Of a stretch of DNA of 64,000 nt, positions 8,330 to 16,306 are shown piece after piece (the first letter of the stretch is position 1; each line of letters starts with the position of its first letter). The translations under genes and the position numbers were made by a program. The stretch is from Caballeronia cordobensis (GTDB lineage Bacteria; Pseudomonadota; Gammaproteobacteria; Burkholderiales; Burkholderiaceae): contig NZ_FCNY02000009.1 of NCBI RefSeq assembly GCF_001544575.2, forward strand, positions 186,001 to 250,000. Direction: 5' to 3'. The notes beneath the pieces were generated by a model. It saw nothing but the letters and a program-made list of their open reading frames with translations. It did no database searches and was not told the origin of the DNA.

Positions 8330-8352
8330 ACGGTACGCAGTGTAAGTACCGT
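8330..8352. promoter_or_regulatory. Inverted repeat between divergent hydroxyproline operons
   Basis: ACGGTAC, 9 bases, GTACCGT: a perfect 7-bp inverted repeat between the deaminase GTG (8306) and the epimerase ATG (8522), close to the deaminase. It is a candidate operator; binding by the nearby PAS-AraC protein is a guess. Confidence 0.4.
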
Positions 8353-8521
8353 AAATTCGGGCGTCTTGCGCGTTTCGCGCGCGCCGCGTGCCGATTTCGG
8401 CATAGCCTCCGCACACCGGTTCCCGGCCGCCCGAACGCGCGCCGCGACTATGCCGATTTCGTCATCGAAACGGCGAAGCCGCTTCAAGACGCTCGCCGCG
8501 CGCGTTTCTACGATAGGCGGC

Positions 8522-9454
8522 ATGAAAACCATCGACATCATCGACTCGCACACGGGCGGCGAACCGACGCGCCTCGTGACCGCGGGCGGCCCGGATCTGG
8601 GCGCAGGCACGCTCGCGCAGCGTCTCGACACGTTTCGCACGCGTTTCGACGACTGGCGGCGCGCCATCGTGACCGAGCCGCGCGGCTCCGACGTGATGGT
8701 CGGCGCGCTGCTGTGCGAGCCCGACGATCCCGGCGCGGCGGCGGGCGTCATCTTCTTCAACAACGTCGGCTATCTCGGCATGTGCGGGCACGGCACGATC
8801 GGGCTTGTGGCGTCGCTGGCGCATGCGGGGCGGATCGCGCCGGGGCGGCATCGGATCGACACGCCCGTCGGCCCGGTCGACGCCACGCTCAACGCGAACG
8901 GCAGCGTCAGCGTGCGCAACGTGCCCGCGTACCGGCACGCGCGCGCCGTGACGATCGACGTGCCGGGGCAAGGCCCGCTCACCGGCGACGTCGCGTGGGG
9001 CGGCAACTGGTTTTTTCTCGTCGCGGATCACGGGCGCGAACTCGTGCCCGCGCGCATCGCGGAATTGACCGCGTTCACCGAGGCGATCCGCGATGCGCTG
9101 CACGCGCAAGGCATCGCCGGCGCGGATGGCGCTTACATCGACCATATCGAGTTGTTCGCGGATTCGCCGGTTGAGGGCGTGGACAGCCGCAACTTCGTGC
9201 TGTGTCCTGGCAGCGCCTACGACCGCTCGCCGTGCGGCACCGGCACGAGCGCGAAGCTCGCGTGCCTCGCCGCGGACGATCTGCTCGCGCCGGGCGCGGT
9301 GTGGCGGCAGGAGAGCATCATCGGCAGCGTGTTCGAGGGCAGTTACGTGATGGACAGCGAACTGCTCGTACCGACCATCACGGGCCACGCGCACATCATG
9401 GGCGAAGGCCGGCTCGTGTTCGACGAGCGCGATCCGTTCATGAAAGGCCTATGA
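8522..9454 (+). CDS. 4-hydroxyproline 2-epimerase (proline racemase family)
   Basis: A cytoplasmic enzyme of 310 residues of the proline racemase/PRAC superfamily. Both catalytic cysteines are present: Cys88 in GMCGHG and Cys238 in SPCGTGTS. This two-Cys pattern fits epimerases or racemases and excludes the Cys/Thr trans-3-hydroxyproline dehydratases. The opening IDSHTGGEPTR is characteristic. It should interconvert trans-4-hydroxy-L-proline and cis-4-hydroxy-D-proline, feeding the flavin dehydrogenase whose ATG overlaps its stop (ATGA at 9451). Proline racemase activity cannot be excluded from sequence, but the neighbours favour hydroxyproline. Confidence 0.92.
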   Translation: MKTIDIIDSHTGGEPTRLVTAGGPDLGAGTLAQRLDTFRTRFDDWRRAIVTEPRGSDVMVGALLCEPDDPGAAAGVIFFNNVGYLGMCGHGTIGLVASLAHAGRIAPGRHRIDTPVGPVDATLNANGSVSVRNVPAYRHARAVTIDVPGQGPLTGDVAWGGNWFFLVADHGRELVPARIAELTAFTEAIRDALHAQGIAGADGAYIDHIELFADSPVEGVDSRNFVLCPGSAYDRSPCGTGTSAKLACLAADDLLAPGAVWRQESIIGSVFEGSYVMDSELLVPTITGHAHIMGEGRLVFDERDPFMKGL

Positions 9455-10590
9455 CGGCGGACGTGATCGTCGTCGGCGGCGGCATCGTCGGGGCAGCGTG
9501 CGCGGCGGAACTCGCGGCGCGCGGCCTGACGGTCGAGGTGCTGGAGGCGCGCGGCATCGGCGGCGGCGCGACGGCGGCGGGCATGGGCCACATCGTCGTG
9601 ATGAACGACTCGCCCGCCGAATTCGCGCTGGCGCGCGCTTCGCGCGAACTGTGGCATGCGCTCGGCCCGCAGTTGCGCGAGCGCGATGCGTTCACGCGCT
9701 GCGGCACGGTCTGGGTCGCCGAGGACGAGGAAGAGCTCGACGCCGCCCGCGCGATGCGCGACGCCTTCGCCGCGGCGGGCGTGCGCGCCCACCTGCTCGA
9801 CCGCGCCGCGCTGCGCGAAGCCGAACCGGCGGTGAGCCACGCGATGCATGGCGGCCTCCTGATCGACGACGACGCCATCGTGTACGCGCCCTGCGCGGCG
9901 CAGTTTCTGCTGACGAGTTCGCCACGCATCCGCGTCTCGACCGGCTGCGCCGTGCGCGCCGTCGATGCCGGCGGCGCGCACGCCAGCGTCACGCTCGCGA
10001 ACGGCGAGCAGCGCATGGCCGCGCATGTGGTTGTCGCGAACGGGCTCGCGGCGCCGGAGCTGATCGCGGGCGTGCCGATCGAAGCGAAGAAAGGACATTT
10101 GCTCATCACCGATCGTTATCCGGGCATGCTTCGTCATCAGGTGCTGGAGCTCGGCTACATCAAGAGCGCGCATCACGCGCGCGGCACATCGGTGGCGTTC
10201 AACGCGCAGGCGCGCCCGACGGGACAACTGCTGATCGGCTCGTCGCGGCAGTTCGGCACGCTCGATCCCGCCGTCGAAATCGACGTGCTCGGCGCGATGC
10301 TCTCGCGCGCGTCGCACTATCTGCCGGGCATCGGCGCGCTCGATGCGATCCGCGCGTGGACGGGCTTTCGTGCCGCGACGCCCGACGGTCTGCCGCTGAT
10401 CGGCCCGGCGCGCTTTCCCGGAGACCGGCTGTGGCTCGCCACGGGCCACGAAGGGCTCGGCGTGACGACATCGCTCGGCACGGCGCAACTCATCGCCGCT
10501 CAGATGCTCGGCGAGCCTGTGCCTTTCGACATGCCCGACATCCACGCTTTCTCTGCGCAACGGTTCGCGAAGGAGCACGCCGATGGCTGA
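9451..10590 (+). CDS. FAD-dependent D-amino-acid/D-hydroxyproline dehydrogenase, catalytic subunit
   Basis: A flavoprotein of 379 residues of the DAO/HcnC type. The Rossmann motif VIVVGGGIVGAACAAEL is at the N-terminus, and the C-terminal AWTGFRAATPDGLPLIG and ATGHEGLGVTTS stretches match glycine oxidase/DadA-like enzymes. In hydroxyproline clusters the homologous subunit oxidises cis-4-hydroxy-D-proline to delta1-pyrroline-4-hydroxy-2-carboxylate and passes electrons to the iron-sulfur/FAD subunits encoded next. The start overlaps the epimerase stop by four bases, and its own stop overlaps the next start by eight, so the four genes are translationally coupled. No signal peptide is visible. 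Confidence 0.9.
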   Translation: MTADVIVVGGGIVGAACAAELAARGLTVEVLEARGIGGGATAAGMGHIVVMNDSPAEFALARASRELWHALGPQLRERDAFTRCGTVWVAEDEEELDAARAMRDAFAAAGVRAHLLDRAALREAEPAVSHAMHGGLLIDDDAIVYAPCAAQFLLTSSPRIRVSTGCAVRAVDAGGAHASVTLANGEQRMAAHVVVANGLAAPELIAGVPIEAKKGHLLITDRYPGMLRHQVLELGYIKSAHHARGTSVAFNAQARPTGQLLIGSSRQFGTLDPAVEIDVLGAMLSRASHYLPGIGALDAIRAWTGFRAATPDGLPLIGPARFPGDRLWLATGHEGLGVTTSLGTAQLIAAQMLGEPVPFDMPDIHAFSAQRFAKEHADG

Positions 10591-10831
10591 ACTCGTTCGC
10601 GTGACCATCGACGGCGAAGCGCTCGCCGTGCCCGCTTTCACGACAGTTGCCGCCGCAATCGCGATGCGCGGCATCGGCGCGACGCGGCGTTCCGTCACCG
10701 GCGAGCCGCGCGCCGCGCTGTGCGGCATGGGCGTGTGTCACGAATGCCGCGTGAGCGTCGACGGCCGCGCGCACGTGCTCGGCTGTCAGACGGTGTGTCG
10801 CGACGGCCTGTCCATCGAGACGATGCGATGA
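10583..10831 (+). CDS. [2Fe-2S] small subunit of the hydroxyproline dehydrogenase (HcnA-like)
   Basis: A ferredoxin-fold protein of 82 residues. Four cysteines follow the plant-type pattern: Cys47, Cys52, Cys55 (CGMGVCHEC) and Cys68, with an additional Cys72. It resembles HcnA of hydrogen cyanide synthase and the gamma subunit of D-hydroxyproline dehydrogenases, which relay electrons between the two flavin subunits. It overlaps the upstream gene by 8 bases and the downstream gene by 4, so stoichiometric production is expected. Confidence 0.9.
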   Translation: MAELVRVTIDGEALAVPAFTTVAAAIAMRGIGATRRSVTGEPRAALCGMGVCHECRVSVDGRAHVLGCQTVCRDGLSIETMR

Positions 10832-12108
10832 AGGTCGAAACCTGTGATATCGCGATCGTCGGCGCGGGACCGGCGGGGCTGAACGCGGCGCGGGTGGCGG
10901 CGCGAGCGGGCGTGCGCGTCGTGCTCGTCGACGACAATCCGCGCCCGGGCGGACAGATCTGGCGGCAAGGCCCGACGCTCGCACCCGCCACGCCGTTGCG
11001 CGAATGGCTCGATGACGCCCGCACGCACGCGAACCTTGTCGCGATGAACGCGACGAAAGTCGCCGCCGCGCCCGGCGGCAAGCGCCTCATGCTGGAACGC
11101 GACGGCGCGCCGGTCGCGCTCGCGTATTCGAAGCTGATCCTCGCCACCGGCGCGCGCGAGCGGCTCTTGCCGTTCGACGGCTGGACGCTGCCTGGCGTCA
11201 CGGGCGCGGGCGGCTTGCAGGCGCTCGTCAAGGGCGGGATGCCGGTGCGCGGCGAGCGCATCGTCGTCGCGGGAAGCGGGCCGCTGTTGCTCGCGGCCGC
11301 CGATACCGCCCGCCGCCACGGCGCGCACGTCGTCGCGGTGATCGAGCAGGCGCCGCTTGCGCGCGTCGCGCGCTTCGTCGCGTCGCTGGCGCTGACGCCG
11401 GGCAAGCTGGCGCAGGCCGCCGCGCTCGGCACGGTGCGGTATCGGACGGGCAGCGTGGTCGTGAAAGCGCATGGCGATGCGCGCGTCGAAGCGGTCACGA
11501 TCCGCGCGAAGGGACGTGAAACGACGCTCGCCGCGGACCGCGTCGCGTGCGGTTACGGACTCGTGCCGAACGCGACGCTCGCGCTCGCGCTCGGCTGCGC
11601 CACCGACGAAAACGAAGGCGCGATCACGGTCGACGACACCCAGCGCACGTCGCAAGCCGATATCTTCGCGGCGGGCGAATGCACGGGCATCGGCGGCATG
11701 GAGCTGGCGAGCGTCGAAGGGGCGCTGGCGGCGCACGCGGCGCTCGGCGCGGCCGCCGATGCGCAGATCGCGCGTCTCGTGCGCGAGCGCGATCGCTGGC
11801 GTGCGTTCGCGCGGCGCGTGGCGCGGGCGTTCGAGCTGGGCGACGAGGCGCGCGCGATGCCGTCGCCGGACACCTTGCTGTGCCGCTGCGAAGACGTGCC
11901 GGTCGGCGCGGTCGCCGCGCATACCGACTGGCGCGACGCCAAACTGCACACGCGCTGCGGCATGGGACGATGCCAGGGGCGCGTGTGCGGCGAGGCGGCG
12001 TCGGTGTATTTCGGCTGGCCGCGTGCGGCGGCGCGCCCGCCGTTCGCGCCCGCGCGCATCGACACGCTGATCGCCGCGCGCGATCACGCCGAACCGATCG
12101 TTCGATAG
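10828..12108 (+). CDS. FAD/NAD(P)-binding subunit of the hydroxyproline dehydrogenase (HcnB-like)
   Basis: A pyridine-nucleotide-disulfide-type flavoprotein of 426 residues. Two dinucleotide-binding motifs are seen: AIVGAGPAGLNAARVA near residue 8 and VVAGSGPLLLAAADTA near 148. The C-terminal BFD-like domain has Cys352 and Cys354 (CRC), Cys377 and Cys382 (CGMGRC), plus Cys387, and probably binds a second [2Fe-2S] cluster. The layout matches HcnB/OoxA and the alpha subunit of D-hydroxyproline dehydrogenase. It ends the four-gene operon; the AraC regulator gene follows after 87 bases. Confidence 0.9.
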   Translation: MKVETCDIAIVGAGPAGLNAARVAARAGVRVVLVDDNPRPGGQIWRQGPTLAPATPLREWLDDARTHANLVAMNATKVAAAPGGKRLMLERDGAPVALAYSKLILATGARERLLPFDGWTLPGVTGAGGLQALVKGGMPVRGERIVVAGSGPLLLAAADTARRHGAHVVAVIEQAPLARVARFVASLALTPGKLAQAAALGTVRYRTGSVVVKAHGDARVEAVTIRAKGRETTLAADRVACGYGLVPNATLALALGCATDENEGAITVDDTQRTSQADIFAAGECTGIGGMELASVEGALAAHAALGAAADAQIARLVRERDRWRAFARRVARAFELGDEARAMPSPDTLLCRCEDVPVGAVAAHTDWRDAKLHTRCGMGRCQGRVCGEAASVYFGWPRAAARPPFAPARIDTLIAARDHAEPIVR

Positions 12109-12123
12109 TGGGGCGAGCGCCAA

Positions 12124-12152
12124 TTTCGACCGCGCGTGCGCGCTCCTATAAT
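12124..12152 (+). promoter_or_regulatory. Candidate sigma-70 promoter of the PAS-AraC gene
   Basis: TTTCGA, 17 bases, TATAAT, the -10 being a perfect match. It ends 43 bases before the ATG at 12196, suggesting that the regulator can be transcribed separately from the upstream operon. Confidence 0.5.
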
Positions 12153-12195
12153 CGCTTGCTTCCCATTCCATCGAGCGCAATCCGACTCTTCACGC

Positions 12196-13011
12196 ATGAC
12201 GGCTCTCATGACCAGCACGGCGTCGGTCGCGCAAACCGCATCGACGTTCTCCGAGATGCTCGCGCATTTCGCGCTGCTCGCGCCGGTATTCGACGCGATG
12301 CCCGATATCGTGTTCTTCGTGAAGGACCGCGACGCGCGCTATGCGATGGTCAATCGCACGCTCGCGCGACGCTGCGGCCACAAGGACGACAAATCGGCGC
12401 TCCTCGGCAAAACCGCGGAAGATGTGTTCCCGCGGCGCTTCGGACGCATCTACACGGCGCAGGATCAGGCGATCATCGCGCAGGGGCATCAGCTCATCGA
12501 TCAGCTCGAACTGCATCTCTATCCGGGGCGCGAGCCCGGCTGGTGCATGACCTGCAAGCAGCCGCTGCATGACAGGCACGGGGACATCGTCGGGCTCGCG
12601 GGCATTTCGCGCGACTTGCAGGCGGCCGAGGGCACGCATCCGGCCTACAGCCGGCTCGCGGCGGTGGTGCAGCACATTCAGGAAAATTACGTGCAGCCGC
12701 TCAACATGCGGCAGCTCGCGCACATGGCGAACATGTCGATCGCGCAACTGGAGCGTTATTTTCACAAGGTCTTTCATCTGACGCCGCGTCAGGTTCTGCT
12801 GAAGACGCGGCTCGACGCGGCCACGGCGCTGCTCGTTTCGCAGGAGAAAGTCACCGACGTCGCCGCGCTGTGCGGCTACACCGACCACAGCGCCTTCACG
12901 CGCCAGTTCAAGGCGACGGTGGGCATCACGCCGAGCGAATATCGCGCGCTTTTGCAGGCGGGGACGGCCGCCGCGTCGCGCCCCGATTCCGCGCGGGAAG
13001 CAAACGTCTGA
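12196..13011 (+). CDS. AraC-family regulator with N-terminal PAS domain
   Basis: A protein of 271 residues. Residues about 25-142 form a PAS domain (VFDAMPDIVFFVKDRDARY, ending VGLAGISRDLQ). Residues about 153-253 form the AraC/XylS double helix-turn-helix (LNMRQLAHMANMSIAQLERYF, then CGYTDHSAFTRQFKATVGI). A PAS-AraC fusion is the usual partner of hydroxyproline clusters, so it probably senses hydroxyproline or a pathway intermediate and activates the operon. The ATG at 12196 is chosen; a second ATG four codons later is possible. The PAS domain carries Cys60, Cys117 and Cys120, but no haem or metal site is evident. Confidence 0.88.
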   Translation: MTALMTSTASVAQTASTFSEMLAHFALLAPVFDAMPDIVFFVKDRDARYAMVNRTLARRCGHKDDKSALLGKTAEDVFPRRFGRIYTAQDQAIIAQGHQLIDQLELHLYPGREPGWCMTCKQPLHDRHGDIVGLAGISRDLQAAEGTHPAYSRLAAVVQHIQENYVQPLNMRQLAHMANMSIAQLERYFHKVFHLTPRQVLLKTRLDAATALLVSQEKVTDVAALCGYTDHSAFTRQFKATVGITPSEYRALLQAGTAAASRPDSAREANV

Positions 13012-13361
13012 CGGGAAATCAGGGCGCGGCTGGTGCCGGAATTACACGGTCGTGCGCCCGTTTCGTCGATTCGACGGGCGCGCGCAGGCGGGAACGCCCG
13101 CCGGACATGGCGCTCGCGGGAAATGCATGCAAGCCGGTCCGGATTTTGCTCTTTGAGGCACGCAGCGAACGGACGACATTGCGCCCCGCCGCTGCCGATA
13201 CCGCGAGGCGTTCCGCACCGGCGCACACGCGGCGTAAATAGCGGTGCGTTCGGAATTCCCGCCGCGTTTTCGTGTCAATCAATTGCGCGCGATGTGCGCG
13301 CGGCGGCGACAAGCTGGAGACCTCCGCGAGAATTCCGTTTTTGGCAGTTGAAAAGAACATC
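13012..13361. other. Non-coding interval
   Basis: 350 bases between the AraC regulator and the single-domain response regulator. Reading frames here encode low-complexity Arg/Ala-rich strings without family features. I see no clear promoter or RNA element. Confidence 0.5.
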
Positions 13362-13772
13362 ATGAGCGAAGTAGCAAGACTGGGGCATATGCGGATCGTG
13401 CTGATCGAAGACGATCCGGAGAGCAGGGCGTCCCTGCAGATGTTGCTGCAGGAAGAAGGCGCTGAAGTCATCGCCGTAGCCGACGCCGAAGACGGCGCGC
13501 AAGCGGCGATCGAGCATCTTCCCGATGCGGTGATCTGCGATCTCGATTTACCCGAGATGGACGGTTTTTATCTCATCCAACGTTTGCGCGATCACGAAAT
13601 ACGCGGAAATCTGCCGCCGTCCGTGGCGATCGCGCTGACCGGGCATGACGGCGACGAATACCGTCTGCGCAGCATCGGCGAGGGTTTCCAGCATTTCATG
13701 ACCAAGCCCGTGCATCCCGACGAACTCGTCACGCTGATACAGGACGCGGCCGGCGCTCGCGTCGTGATGTGA
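13362..13772 (+). CDS. Single-domain (CheY-like) response regulator
   Basis: A protein of 136 residues consisting only of a receiver domain. All functional residues are present: the acidic pair in VLIEDDPES, the phospho-acceptor Asp in ICDLDLPEMDG, the Thr in ALTGHDG, and the lysine in MTKPVHP. With no output domain it must act by protein contact, as in chemotaxis or a phosphorelay shuttle. The start at 13362 is chosen; an internal ATG at 13389 (MRIVLIEDD) would remove nine residues. No histidine kinase is adjacent; the nearest is the hybrid kinase at 22.5 kb. Confidence 0.9.
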   Translation: MSEVARLGHMRIVLIEDDPESRASLQMLLQEEGAEVIAVADAEDGAQAAIEHLPDAVICDLDLPEMDGFYLIQRLRDHEIRGNLPPSVAIALTGHDGDEYRLRSIGEGFQHFMTKPVHPDELVTLIQDAAGARVVM

Positions 13773-13785
13773 TGTGATGCGTCGT

Positions 13786-13811
13786 GCGCCGCCCGTCAAG
13801 GCGGCGCGTTT
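13786..13811 (+). terminator. Hairpin after the single-domain response regulator
   Basis: GCGCCGCC, 6-base loop, GGCGGCGC, then GTTT: an 8-bp GC stem with a short T run, 14 bases after the response regulator stop and before the convergent small membrane protein gene. Confidence 0.6.
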
Positions 13812-13820
13812 GAACGCGTG

Positions 13821-13991
13821 TCAGGACCGGTCGCGGTTGCGCGCCCGCGTCGCGCCCGTGATCACGGCGATGCCGAGCATGATGACGGCGACGATCATGA
13901 TCGTGTGCTGCGACACGTGCATCGCGACCAGCGCCCACGATACGCCGCCTATGAAAATCAGCCAGCCTACGAGATAGATGATTAGCGTCAT
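13821..13991 (-). CDS. Small two-helix membrane protein, 56 residues
   Basis: The peptide starts MTLIIYLVGWLIFIGGVSWA, continues through a second hydrophobic stretch (HTIMIVAVIMLGIAVITGA) and ends in a basic tail (TRARNRDRS). Two transmembrane helices are predicted, with a positive-inside C-terminus. The start is fixed by an AAGGAGAA ribosome-binding site 8 bases upstream. It is convergent with the response regulator across a hairpin. It resembles the small inner-membrane proteins widespread in Burkholderiaceae, but no family is assigned. Confidence 0.75.
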   Translation of the reverse strand: MTLIIYLVGWLIFIGGVSWALVAMHVSQHTIMIVAVIMLGIAVITGATRARNRDRS

Positions 13992-14236
13992 CGACTTCTC
14001 CTTTTTTCGTTGTGTGCGGAAATCGTAGTGCGGCCAGCATGAAAGGGTCTTATCCTTGAACGCCGGGCGCGCATCGGTTCGCTACATGCAAGTGGCGTAC
14101 CGCGGTGTAGGCGTCGCGATGAACGAGAACTGAAAAATGCTGACCGTGCATCAGGAAACCAAAAGTCTGTGCATCACTTGATGAGCGCTCGATTCCGCTA
14201 GTTGTCTCCCGAAAGGTGGAGGATTCGCGATGGTGC

Positions 14237-16306
14237 CTAGCCGGCGATCTGTCGTGTAATTTGCCGCGCGTTGATGTGGTGACGGAACAGGCGTCGATAG
14301 GCGTCGGTCCGAATGCTCCAGTCCCAGCGTTTGATGAATTGCAAATTCTCGGTAGATAGCTCTTGACGTTTCTGTTCCGACTTTGCCAAAACTTCAAGTG
14401 CGTTTGCAAGCGCGACGGGACTGCGTTCTCGAAGAATGAACTGCTTCTGCTTCGGCCCAAAAGCTTCGGGGACGATGCCGACGTCCGTCGTTACTACAGG
14501 CACGCCACAAGCCATAGCCTCAAGGACCGGGTTTGGCGTTCCTTCCGCTTCCGAACAGCAGACCAATACATCTACCGAGTTGTAATACTGCGGCATCCTA
14601 TCGTGAGAAATATGCCGGATCTGGCGATCCGCGAAGAATTCTTCGAACGCGACTCCCCGGTCTACGAGGATCTGCAAGGCTGGTCTGAGAATGGTGTGGA
14701 AGCCTTTCGGATCCCGCACGCGACCTTCTTCCGTGTGTGCGCCCCAAGCGCTATTTCCTGACCAGCCAATTCGCAGCGGCCGGTCTGGACCTCCGGAGAA
14801 ACGCTCAAGATTTGCTGGCTTGAATCTAAGAAGGTCAACGCCGTCGGGCGTTTCAATATCAGGAAAAGGATAACCCGGAAGCTTCTGATAGATCTCTTTC
14901 AGTCTCTTGGAACTGACCGAATAGCCGTTGGCCAACTCAACGAACATGGGAGTTCGGTGGTGAACCTCGCCAGGAGTGAGAAAGAGGTGGTCGAAGACTG
15001 TCAACGTCACGGGTCGTGGCGAGATGACTTCCGTAACGAAGTTGTTCCAGTTTCCGTAAATCCGGTCTATCCGTGCGCGCTCCCAAGGCTCGTTCACGAG
15101 TGACAGAGGTTCGCGCCACAGGTAGTGGACAAGGTCATGGTCTTTCGTCATCTCGAGAAGGAGCGTTGGCTGTGCCACGTCTTGAAACGTAAGAACGTCG
15201 AATTCGAACTCGTCGGAGACGTGCTTGACGATCTCATTGGCGATATTCGCCAACGCCCAACTGTTAGTGTCGACAATCAATGCGACGCGAGGTTTCGAGG
15301 TGGTTCCATTTCTCGGCTTCGACGCCGAAGCGTTCTTGCGGTGAACATCCAGCCCGAGTTCGAGCTCTCGCTGCCGGATCCAGTCATCGACACCGTCCGT
15401 CCAGACCTTGTACCCGTGCTTCTTCTCAAAGTACTCGGCTGCGGCTTCGAGGCGCCGGCGAGCAAATCTGGCTCGCTCGTAGTCAATATCATCGGAAGTT
15501 GTCGGCTTCAAGTGATCGTGAACGAGTGCGCGAACGTCGCTTGCTCCCACCTTCAGGCCGGCTCGAAACAGCCGGACTGAGAATTCGAAGTCTTCGAAAC
15601 CAACGAACATCCCTTCGTCAAAACCACCCTGCGCGACAAAGGTGTCTTTCTTAAAAACAGAAGCGCAGCCCGACATGAACGTCGCCAGGTATCCTGGGCC
15701 GTCCTGACCCGTGTAACTCGGGCGGTGCGCGCTTCCTCCTCCGACGATGAAGTCGTCCATGTCGAAGTTCAGATACAAGTGGCCGCCGCGAATGAAGTTA
15801 GTCTTGGCGTCTTCGTTGAGGACTGCCATCGTCATGAAGTGACAGCCCAGGAGAGCGATGTCGGTTTGCAACTGGGCAAGCGGATTCTTGATGAGGTAGA
15901 CATCGTTATCCAGACTCATCACCCATTCCGTACGGACGTGAGGCATCGTCCGGTTCCGTCCGCCGGCGACGCCGAAGTTGTCGCCGAGTTCTTCTATCCG
16001 CCAGCGATACGGCATGCCATGCAGATACCGGCGCAAGGTCTCGCGCTCTTCTTCCGTCGATCCATTATCGATGACGAGAAGCTCTCCCGCGAAATCGGGT
16101 ATGTGCTCAGCAATAGATCTGCAGAGTTTGATCGATAGCTTGCTGCGGTTCAACGAAAGAAAGGTAATGGTGAGATGTTCACCATTCAGGCCGATATTTG
16201 GTCCTTCGCGCCTTCCGGAGTCCGCGTTCAGAAACTCATGGTGCCTGTGTGTGATGTACGGCCTCGCTTCGAGGCCCATCTCCAATGTATCGGTATTATC
16301 GAGCAT
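14237..16306 (-). CDS. Bifunctional glycosyltransferase: GT2 domain fused to GT4 domain
   Basis: A cytoplasmic protein of 689 residues. Residues about 45-300 form a GT-A family 2 domain (LTITFLSLNRSKLS, LLVIDNGSTEEE, and the metal-binding type MSLDNDVYL). After a linker, residues about 345-680 form a GT-B family 4 domain whose nucleotide-sugar motif SEAEGTPNPVLEAMACGVPV includes the conserved E-x7-E. Such fusions build repeating glycans or O-antigen. It overlaps the upstream methyltransferase gene by 11 bases, so the two are coupled. GC content is well below that of the surroundings, suggesting transfer. The acceptor and sugars are unknown. Confidence 0.9.
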   Translation of the reverse strand: MLDNTDTLEMGLEARPYITHRHHEFLNADSGRREGPNIGLNGEHLTITFLSLNRSKLSIKLCRSIAEHIPDFAGELLVIDNGSTEEERETLRRYLHGMPYRWRIEELGDNFGVAGGRNRTMPHVRTEWVMSLDNDVYLIKNPLAQLQTDIALLGCHFMTMAVLNEDAKTNFIRGGHLYLNFDMDDFIVGGGSAHRPSYTGQDGPGYLATFMSGCASVFKKDTFVAQGGFDEGMFVGFEDFEFSVRLFRAGLKVGASDVRALVHDHLKPTTSDDIDYERARFARRRLEAAAEYFEKKHGYKVWTDGVDDWIRQRELELGLDVHRKNASASKPRNGTTSKPRVALIVDTNSWALANIANEIVKHVSDEFEFDVLTFQDVAQPTLLLEMTKDHDLVHYLWREPLSLVNEPWERARIDRIYGNWNNFVTEVISPRPVTLTVFDHLFLTPGEVHHRTPMFVELANGYSVSSKRLKEIYQKLPGYPFPDIETPDGVDLLRFKPANLERFSGGPDRPLRIGWSGNSAWGAHTEEGRVRDPKGFHTILRPALQILVDRGVAFEEFFADRQIRHISHDRMPQYYNSVDVLVCCSEAEGTPNPVLEAMACGVPVVTTDVGIVPEAFGPKQKQFILRERSPVALANALEVLAKSEQKRQELSTENLQFIKRWDWSIRTDAYRRLFRHHINARQITRQIAG

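Noticed and set aside
13766..13780. GTGAT repeats at the end of the single-domain response regulator
   Set aside because: Only three short copies; too brief to be a functional repeat.
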